A DNA stretch of 64,000 bases from Phyto melanocephala. Its lineage: Eukaryota > Arthropoda > Insecta > Diptera > Rhinophoridae. A model generated the notes under the pieces. It was not told where the DNA came from. It did no database searches and saw only the letters and a list, made by a program, of their open reading frames with translations. Where the stretch lies: NCBI GenBank assembly GCA_941918925.1, contig OW799235.1, positions 17,046,201-17,110,200 on the forward strand, written 5' to 3'. This document shows, piece by piece, positions 56,765-64,000 of this stretch. Position numbers and translations under genes: made by a program. Within the stretch, counting starts at the first letter, position 1; the number at the start of each line of letters is the position of its first letter.

Positions 56765-57625
56765 GCTCTAAACACATAGACGCCAGCAGACTTCACAACT
56801 TCATGACTTCAAATGCTGCCAACTTCAAATGCTGCTCTGAAGTCAGCTTCATAATTATTTTGAAGACAGCAACAACATAATAATCAGCTGATGTGCATTT
56901 TAGCAATACAAATTTCAGGGATGCCGCATATATATTTTATAATGAATAAAATTAAAGTTAGTGATAAAAAAAATGTAATTATATTACGAAAAACTATAAA
57001 AACACATAAATTTCTTTCTTTATTGTATTTTTGTAATGTTCTTTTATGTTTAATATCAAAAATAAGTTTTTGTTATTTTTTTCCAATTTAATATATGTAA
57101 TGGCAACACTATATTTGTTCTTGCTGCCCGTCAAAATAGAAAATAGCCTAAGTTGGCAGCAGCAGCAAATGCTGTTGTGCAGTCGTGCTGCTGTGCTGCC
57201 GTCAAAATAATCGTTTTCATTTAAACACATGGATTTTATTTTTGACATATTGCTGCTTGCTGTCTGCTGTCGTCTATGTGTTTAGAGCAGTGCTATTCAA
57301 TCTTTTTGGCTCGTGAACCACTAAATTCACGACAAACTTTTCGCGTACCACAAAAAAAAATATAATGTAAACAATTTTAAAATTTTTAATCTATTTTATT
57401 TATTAATAATAAAAAACAATAAAATTAAAAAAAAATAATAAAAATTACAAAAAACATAAGAACATGTACATTAAAGGTATACTTTTAGGATGATTTTTCT
57501 TTTTGTTTCCAATTGCAAAATAGAAATCGTTAAAATTTTAAAAGAATTCGCGAACCAACTGGAAATTTTTCGCGTACCACTTGGTGGTACCATAGGTTGA
57601 ATAGCACTGGTTTAGAGCATTATGG
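56765..57625. mobile_element. TIR element with GCTGC-rich interior, split by a hAT MITE
   Basis: GCTCTAAACACATAGACG at 56765 is mirrored by CGTCTATGTGTTTAGAG at 57271-57287, whose last C is now at 57618, after the inserted MITE. CAGCAGAC words follow inside both ends. The inner part has several GCTGC/GCAGC words (about 56815-56845, 57155-57205). No clear coding region; the ORFs at 56891-57248 are chance. Confidence 0.6.
57280..57617. mobile_element. hAT MITE with perfect 8-bp duplication
   Basis: The ends CAGTGCTATTCAATCT (57288) and (complement) CAGTGCTATTCAACCT (to 57609) are inverted repeats, with CGCGTACCAC repeated inward on both arms. GTTTAGAG flanks it exactly at 57280-57287 and 57610-57617. 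The CAGTG start and 8-bp duplication are diagnostic of hAT. Length 322 bp, no transposase. Confidence 0.9.
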
Positions 57626-57809
57626 CTGGATGACTCACACAACTACTTTCTATGACGAGTTTTAAATGGCTTTTTGATAAAAAGAAAGCTCATCATTCCC
57701 CAAACCACTATAAGCGTTTGCTTTGCTTGCTGTATTAGATGCTTTTTGTAAACCAGAATTTAATATAAAAATATTTTAAAACACTTAAGTCCCTTTTCTT
57801 ATAATAGAG

Positions 57810-58007
57810 TGCCCCGGTGGACTAGTCACTAAGTAGTAGGCTAGTCTCCTAGTTATGGGTTTAAGCGTTCGATTTCTCCCGAGACTCTGGTCTGTTTTGC
57901 TTTCTATTCTATTCTTTCTATTATATTCTTATACAGGTATCACAAAGAGAGCAATACGAATGACACAAGTGAGCTTCAAAACAGCTGCCTGTTCAACCCA
58001 CCAACCT
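57810..58007 (+). mobile_element. tRNA-derived SINE, copy 4
   Basis: The head TGCCCCGGTGGACTAGTCAC with an A-box-like TGGACTAGTCA, the B-box region GCGTTCGATTTCTCCC, CGAGACTCTGG, TTCTATTCTATTCTTTC and the tail ATCACAAAGAGAGCAATAC...GCTGCCTGTTCAACCC agree with the minus-strand copies. The open frame at 57855-58088 is a read-through. Confidence 0.85.
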
Positions 58008-58009
58008 AC

Positions 58010-60079
58010 AAATGTACCTTTTGTAAAAATAAAGCCCCTGTTTTATAAAAATCGATTAAATTATTTAAATCGTCCCCTAAAGAATTGATTAGTTTTTAAT
58101 AAAAAGATTTTGTTTCTTATTTTGTCTGTTTTTTAAAGTTCATTTCTTAACTCCAACAAAAATTATTAATTCACTTGAATTTAATTCTTGACTTCATTAA
58201 TATTAAAATTACCCATCAAGCTGAAATGAGTTCGTTTGCTCAAACAATTTTCTAGCTTGTTTACGGAAAAAAAACTTCTGCTTGTCTGAGTTGTGATGTT
58301 CGTTTAAAACCCCTGAATAAGCAACCAACAGAAGTTGCAATGAAAACATCAACCCTAGCATCAACATAAACACACATCGTTAAATACCGCCACTAACTAT
58401 TCCACCTTTAAATGGCAACAGCAGCAGTGGCAGTCATACTCAGCCACAATCTGCCAACCGTCTGTTGATTTACAAACATTAGACGTCTTGACTGCGGTTT
58501 TTGATGGCTTTATACTTTGTTTTTGCTTTTATTTTATATATTTTTTTCTATGCCTTTTGTAATTTTTCCAAGCAATAAAGTCAAAATATTAAAAACAAAA
58601 AAACGTCAAGAAGTTGATTTTAAAGGCAGGGTTCTTCTTTGTTTCTTTTCCAACAAAATATGGAAATTATGTAAGAGGATAAAGGAGGCAAAAAAAAAAA
58701 CTAACAACAACATGGCTTAAGTCATTGTAGAATTTATTTATAAGCAAAGAGTTGAGATGAAATGCCTGCATACTTAAGTGCAGCAAAGAATAGACGCGCA
58801 AAAAATGTTCTAAAAAAAAGCTAAAACCACAACTTGACTTGAAAATTTTGCTGCTAGTTTAGTTGCTGTTGGTAGTGTGTGTGATATATTTTTTTTTTTG
58901 ATAAACAGCCACAGTAAAAGCTAGAGCAGCAGCAAAAAAAAAAACAAAAAGAAACAAAACTTTGCGAAACTAAATAAGCAGAAAATGAAATGCATGTCGA
59001 AAAATTAAACCCACAAAAAAAAAGGAAAATAAAAACCAAAAATATTATCTGTCTAGAACTACATAGACAGTAAGCTTACACAAACCATGAAGTATTTCGT
59101 GTTCTTGTTTTTAATTTGGTAATTATTTAAAATCAAATGCAAACTAATAAAAAGCAAATTATAAAAGAGCTTTCAGATTTGTTTAACCACACTTGTTCCA
59201 TTGTAAATATTACTTAGTATGACCTAAAAGATATGTGAATATCGTTGAAGCTTGGAAGCATATCTGAAACCAACACACTATAAATCCATATTTCTGTTAT
59301 CATGAGTATTATGCACATCACTAAATAGCTTTAAAGGTATTTGAAATATAAATGCGTTCACAACTGAAATCACAAACATATTTACTTCTATGCCATTAAG
59401 GTAAAAATTTTTCTTATTTTTTGTTTAATATTCTACTACTTTTCATTTCAAAAACATATTGTGTTACAAGTTTTTGTTTGACTTTCCTTTTAAAACTTTA
59501 ATTTGACAACAGAAAATAAAAATAAAAAAAAAACATCTCTCACTAACATTCGCTAACTTTCCAATTCATTTGTTGCTTCAACAAACTTTGTCAAAACAAC
59601 AGGAGCAGCTACAGAAAAAGCGTCACAAAAGCATGTGTTGCCATTATAAACAATTAATTCGTAAAATATATTAAACTGCACAAACTCATTTGCTGTGTAC
59701 ATACTTAAATGGTGGTGGCATATAATAAAGACGTTAAAAATACTAACAATACGAACACACATGTGTTTCAATTGAAAATGTCAAGATCATGAAAATAAAC
59801 GTAAAAATGAAATTTTAATGAAGAGGAAAAATCAAAAGCGAACAAAATGCAATAACAACTTTCGCAAACATAAACATTTAAATTAATGACGGCAAATGTG
59901 TTGGTGTATAAGTACATGGGTGCTTGTGTGGGTTGGGTAATACATATGAGAGTATTCAAAAAAACCCTTAAACTTATAGTTGAATATTGTAGAATAATAA
60001 ACATAAGGAGAATTACGGTTAAAATTTACATAAACATAAGCATGAGACAATAATGTAACGGTTTTACTATTGACATATC
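58010..60079. other. No gene seen; intron-like spacer
   Basis: AT-rich with CAACAGCAGCAG words near 58415 and 58925. Frames are short, several AT-biased and none recognised. Confidence 0.5.
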
Positions 60080-61901
60080 GCTCATTTGCTGCAAGAACGG
60101 CATAACTTAAAATTTGCGATTTTTGAGTTAATAATACAGAAATATTGGCAATATGATGTTCTATCTTGTGTAAAATACTCATTTTGATATCTTATATTGA
60201 GAACGTGTGAGATGAGTATATGCCGTTATTTCTATTCATATGTTTCGATCTTCTTTTACTCACAACAACGACAAATCGTTAGTTACGCCACAGATAATCG
60301 TTTTGTTTTCGGAAAGAGCGACATAATTTGCATTGTGCCTTTATAAGTGGAAAGGTAAAATGAGTTTGATGTAGTCAAAATTCTTATATACTGGCATATT
60401 TTGTATTGTGACTGTTTTGTGGAAAAAAAATTTCTGATTATAACTAGCTATAACACAAAATATGCCTTTATTGTTGGAAAAATGTTTATCATAAACTGAA
60501 TTATTTTTACTTATGACGTTATTGCTACTAAAAAATATGTTGATAAGAAGTCAGCATAAATTTTTAGACGTTAAATTTAAAATTATCGCAATAACTCAAA
60601 ATAAGTCCTTATTGCTGGACAAATTTGTTAGCTTTTTTTAAATGTCTGACTACAACCGGTGCAAATCAGTATCTACATAGTTCTTTAAAATTTTTGGAAA
60701 ATTTTGACGATTCTGTTGCAGATGTGACATGCTGCCAATTTTTTTCTGGATGATAAAGATAGCAATGACAGCAGTGAAAAAATATTTTTAGAACTCGAAG
60801 CTACACATTTTAATCCAGCCACTGTCAACACTAATATTTCACAAGTTGCAGCAACATCTTCTAATATTGAAGATAATAAATAATAAATAAACAAATAATA
60901 TAGCCGCTGGTATCACTAAAGTCAATATTTTTCAACTTGACGCAGCAACTTCGAATTCTACGCTCTGTGATGCACTACCTAGCACTTCAAATACAGCAAG
61001 CTCTTACTTTTGATAAGCCTTTAAAGAAAAGGTAAAAAAAGATCAAAACAGACAGAAAAGTGGAAGAACAACAGTATTAAAAAAAGAGAAATAGCGGACA
61101 AGAATACGAAATGCGCACAAAGAACAAAAAAATAAGACCTGCAAGACAAATGAAAGAGACATGTGCTAAAACTTGCAGGTATGAATGTTTCATAAATTTT
61201 AGTGAGGAGGATAGACACCTATTGTTTGCATTATATTGGTATCTTCGATACTTTGAAAAGCAACGACAATTTACTGCCAAATCTATTTGTCGAGCCGAAA
61301 TACCGCTACGTGCGTATTGGAGGTATAAGAGGTCCTCGTCATAACAACAATGCCTTCTTTTTTAAGAAAGATGAGGGTTTAGTTCGTGTTTGTAAACTTA
61401 TTAAAAAAAACACTCTAGATATCTCCGATCGTATAATTAGAAGAGTATGGGAGAAACGTGAAAAGCTGGCTAATCAGATATTGGAATGTGACCAAAGGGG
61501 AAAACATGGTAAACAAAAAAAACTAATCCAGATGTAAAAGTAGGTGTAAACGAATTTATAGAAAATATTTGTTTATAAGACTTTAAAATAAAAGATTGAA
61601 ATAGAAATAAAAATTTCGCATTAAGAACAACACATTTTAGTTTACTACACTACTACCAATGAACTTTAGCAGAAATAACGTCATAACTCAAAGAATAACC
61701 AATTTTATATCTAAAAACAATTATTAACAACTTATTACTCTACTTTTCTATACGGATATATTAAATATAAGTTGATTTATAAGATGATATCAAAATATTT
61801 ACATTAATTTATTTTTCTTCAGAGCTATAGTCAATTGAAAACTTTTTTTTTTATCTCAAAATTGAAAATTTTGAGTTATGCCGTTCTTGCAGCAAATGAG
61901 C
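60080..61901 (+). mobile_element. DNA transposon with 'RGKHG'-type transposase remnant
   Basis: GCTCATTTGCTGCAAGAACG at 60080, extended by GCATAACTTAAAATTT, is mirrored at 61866-61901; over about 37 bp there are few mismatches. The word ATAACTCAAA recurs inside both arms (about 60590 and 61680), like subterminal transposase-binding repeats. The coding remnant is at 61080-61537. No clear target duplication was seen, so the superfamily is not fixed. Length about 1.8 kb, probably shortened internally. Confidence 0.65.
61080..61537 (+). pseudogene. N-terminal part of an insect transposase-like protein, frameshifted
   Basis: Two overlapping frames join: one reads RPARQMKETCAKTCRYECF then FSEEDRHLLFALYWYL, and the next ends with VRVCKLIKKNTLDISDRIIR and CDQRGKHGKQKK. 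A basic Cys cluster (C...C+..C), an SEE-R..LF..[FY]W segment, VCK..F..TL.I...I+ and RGKHG are the start of a widespread uncharacterised insect protein family that looks transposase-derived. The canonical body, including the DDE part, would follow but is deleted. A frameshift lies near 61215. I am not sure of the superfamily name. Confidence 0.6.
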
Positions 61902-62019
61902 CATGAAATACAAAGTTCAAGTGAATCTATGTTTTAACAAAACCCAATTAGAAGATTAAGCGAATGCTGCTGAAGTATGTATTTCGTTCTATTGGCGGCT
62001 ACTATTTGACTTAATTTTT

Positions 62020-63300
62020 TTTCATTCCCTTATTTACTCCACTCTGGAACATAGGGCTTCTACAATCAAATTCCTACTAATTCTGTCATTACAAGTTTTT
62101 TGAATTTCATCAAAGGATTTGTCTACTTTCTTAAGTTCATTTAAAATTGTTCTCTGCCATATTTTTTTTACGAACGTATCATCGTCATTCTTGCAAATAC
62201 CCCTCTAAGGCGGCTCTCGTAACGCTGCCAATAGATCAACGAAAAGTACGTCCTATCCATCTCTATTTTCTTCTTGTTATTTGACGAGCAATTGTGGTTC
62301 TTCCTTTGCTAGCTTTCAGAGCCTTGTGTGTGTGATTTTATTTCACCAAAATATTCTTTAAATTATTCCCTGACTCTTGCTTATAAATACTTGGAGTCTT
62401 TGTACTATGGTATTTGTCATCCGCCAACAATCGCTTTTATACAGAAGTGTAGACTTTACTCAAACATTGAATATGCCGATCGTCGTATTTTATGATATTT
62501 TTGGGGACCGCCATGTTTTGTTTAGGCGACAAAATTCTGCCTCGCCATTTTAAGTCTGTTAGATATATCCTCCTCAATGCTCACCTTGTTTATTACACAC
62601 ATCGTCCGCCACACCACCATTAATTGAAATCATGCGTCCCAGATAACAAAAGTGTTCTACAAAATTAATCAGCTGGTGTTGTATTTTGATTTCGTTATCT
62701 GTAACGTTATAAACTCGCCATAAACTCGTCAATGTTATAAACATTGAGTTTTTTCAATGTTTATTCCTAAACCAACTGCCCTTGCCGCTATATTTGATCG
62801 TCCACTTTGCTTTGTATTTCGTTGAATTTGAGCGATATGAGGCAGATATCGTCCATAGCTTTGACGAGGTTTATTAATTTTGATAGTATGCCCTTGTTTG
62901 TGCCATGTTTCGCCACGTCTTATAGAATTGAAAGCTTTTCTAAAGTCGACAAAGACAAAGTAAAGTGGTGTGTACACTCGTGTGCGCTACTATGCAGACT
63001 GACCTATAATGATACGCAGAGTATTTGTCTGATCTTAATAACTCTGATGTGGCCGAAATCCTGCCCATTTGTCTCGCGGAGTCTGCTCAACGCGATCTAG
63101 TCTATTTGTTATTAAAATAGTAATTATTTTATGAATAGTTCGAAGCCCCCCTCTATATATCGCAGTTGGTCAAATCATTTTACTTAGGAAGCTTAATGAT
63201 GGCGCATTTTGTTCATGTTTCAGGAAGCTGTACATTTGCTTAAGCATCACGAATGTATGGATGTAAAATGTCTGCTAATTCTTTTCTATGAATATAACCT
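62020..63300 (-). pseudogene. RTE-like LINE reverse transcriptase relic
   Basis: Reading the minus strand from right to left, frames give LPK-NDLTNCDI-RG (block 2), DKWAGFRPHQS, PLYFVFVDFRKAFNSIRR (motif A), then after an internal deletion DDICLISLKFNEIQ-like sequence (motif C area, YADD not fully readable), VGLGINIEKTQCL (motif D), FCYLGRMISINGGV (motif E), a KRRWMGRT-like piece, and near the left end FDEIQKTCNDRI then LIVEALCSRVE, the end of the protein. This order is typical of the RTE/endonuclease-RT group in insects. Many stops and frame changes; the GVRQGC motif B is deleted. Confidence 0.72.
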
Positions 63301-63304
63301 TCAA

Positions 63305-63525
63305 GTAGAGAGACAGAGAAGAGACAAAAATTACATTTATTTTCTTATAGTTCATCATACCAAACTTGCGTAATTTTTAAAGTCATAAAACTTCTTTAAA
63401 AATAAAATAACAAATTTTTTTAGAATTACTAAAATTATTGATTAATCAGCTCACAATTTTCATGGTATATTATATTGAAAATTATTTCTGGTATATAGCT
63501 TTCGCAACTGCTTCTTACGAACGCC
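63305..63525. other. No gene seen
   Basis: AT-rich spacer between the RTE relic and the last mariner relic. Confidence 0.4.
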
Positions 63526-63529
63526 ATTT

Positions 63530-63990
63530 CATCGCTCCTTTTTTTTGCACTACTTCCCCGCACATTCTGCCTCTCTCCTAAAATATTTTCTTTTTGCTTA
63601 AATACCCATTAAGACAGAAATATAATTCACGGCTGAAGATGATTTGACGACAGAAATCTGGTTCGACTTCCAGTAGCTTCTCAGCCCATCTACCGAACAC
63701 ATCTCGCAATTAATGATTCAATGGTTCTTCACTTAAAATTTTTTTAGTAGTAGATGAGCAGAGACCAAGTAAAAGTGTCCGATCTCCTAACCCGAATTCT
63801 CGGTCATACTTGAGTATGCAGTGGAAGTGGCTTATTCTTTATGCGTGCGGTACGTGCTCAATTTAAAGACAAAGTGCTCTCTTAGTTTGGTTAACAAACG
63901 CAAATTTTGTAAGCGAATTGACAACGTCGAACTAGTGTCTTTTTTTTGGTGATTTACAAAATTATACAAAAAAAGTCGAACATACTTCCT
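63530..63990 (-). pseudogene. mariner-like transposase relic, copy 7
   Basis: On the minus strand the pieces read LRDVFGRWAEKLLEVEPDF, CRQIIFS and, after decay, YFCLNGYLSKKKI. This is the segment [RK]..FA.WALEKLQEDPDF.R+IIFSDEAHF.LNGYVNKQN of the family; the first catalytic Asp of FSDEAHF is lost (FSREL). It lies near the window edge and may continue beyond it. Confidence 0.6.
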
Positions 63991-64000
63991 TAGTAAGAAA

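Noticed and set aside
62807..63100. Open plus-strand frame of 97 codons
   Set aside because: Antisense shadow of the RTE-like RT relic on the minus strand.
1..64000. CRISPR arrays, operons, Shine-Dalgarno sites and rRNA genes
   Set aside because: The sequence is insect nuclear DNA; the tandem arrays present are satellites, Helitron units and microsatellites.

Overview
The window is strongly AT-rich eukaryotic DNA with no intact host gene that I can recognise. The repeat families point to a higher fly (Diptera, Brachycera): GACA/GACG-bearing repeats of the dipteran mini-me type, Helitrons with TC...CTAG ends, a tRNA-derived SINE, R1-like, RTE-like and Jockey/CR1-like LINEs, a Ty3/gypsy relic and many Tc1/mariner, piggyBac and hAT relics. 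Spaced CAACAA and CATA/GTAT runs also fit a fly intron or intergenic region. I cannot name the species. No prokaryotic signals (operons, ribosome binding sites, CRISPR) are present, so none are called.

Layout. 1-1266: a 288-bp tandem repeat running into a mini-me-type end. 1396-2298: a Helitron. 3176-3375 and 8881-9072: SINEs. 6490-7420: a broken LINE with RNase H and zinc-knuckle remnants. 9223-9759 and 9979-10108: TIR elements. 11176-12275 and 16650-17497: hAT-like MITEs, each with a Helitron inside. 17820-18110 and 19220-19425: RNase H scraps. 20060-20640 and 23390-24060: mariner relics. 24405-25898: an inverted-repeat pair around two joined exons of a DUF4806-like protein. 28592-30131: a pogo-like TIR pair holding a second Helitron family and a 61-codon possible secreted peptide. 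30145-31155: a piggyBac relic. 32280-32865: R1-like RT. 33101-33388: a TTAA MITE. 34128-35260: a Tc1 relic. 36132-38041: a 5'-truncated LINE with a poly(A) tail. 39590-41500: mariner scrap, BED-finger scrap, MITE and SINE. 43970-45030: a 170-180 bp tandem repeat split by a mariner. 45676-48120: a gypsy relic. 49201-50104: two MITEs. 51959-54700: MITEs, LINEs and a Helitron nested in each other. 56160-57617: mariner relic and nested TIR elements. 57810-58007: SINE. 60080-61901: a transposon with an RGKHG-type transposase fragment. 62020-63300: RTE-like LINE. 63530-63990: mariner relic.

The parts do not work together as a pathway. The interest is in the layering: several insertions can be ordered in time because target-site duplications and interrupted repeats are still readable. 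The best candidates for host or captured coding sequence are the DUF4806-like exon pair (24885-25270), the small secreted peptide (29849-30034, minus) and an unrecognised 108-codon frame (45083-45409). None is proven.

All calls come from reading the sequence and from memory of protein families. No database search was run, so family names below superfamily level are inference.
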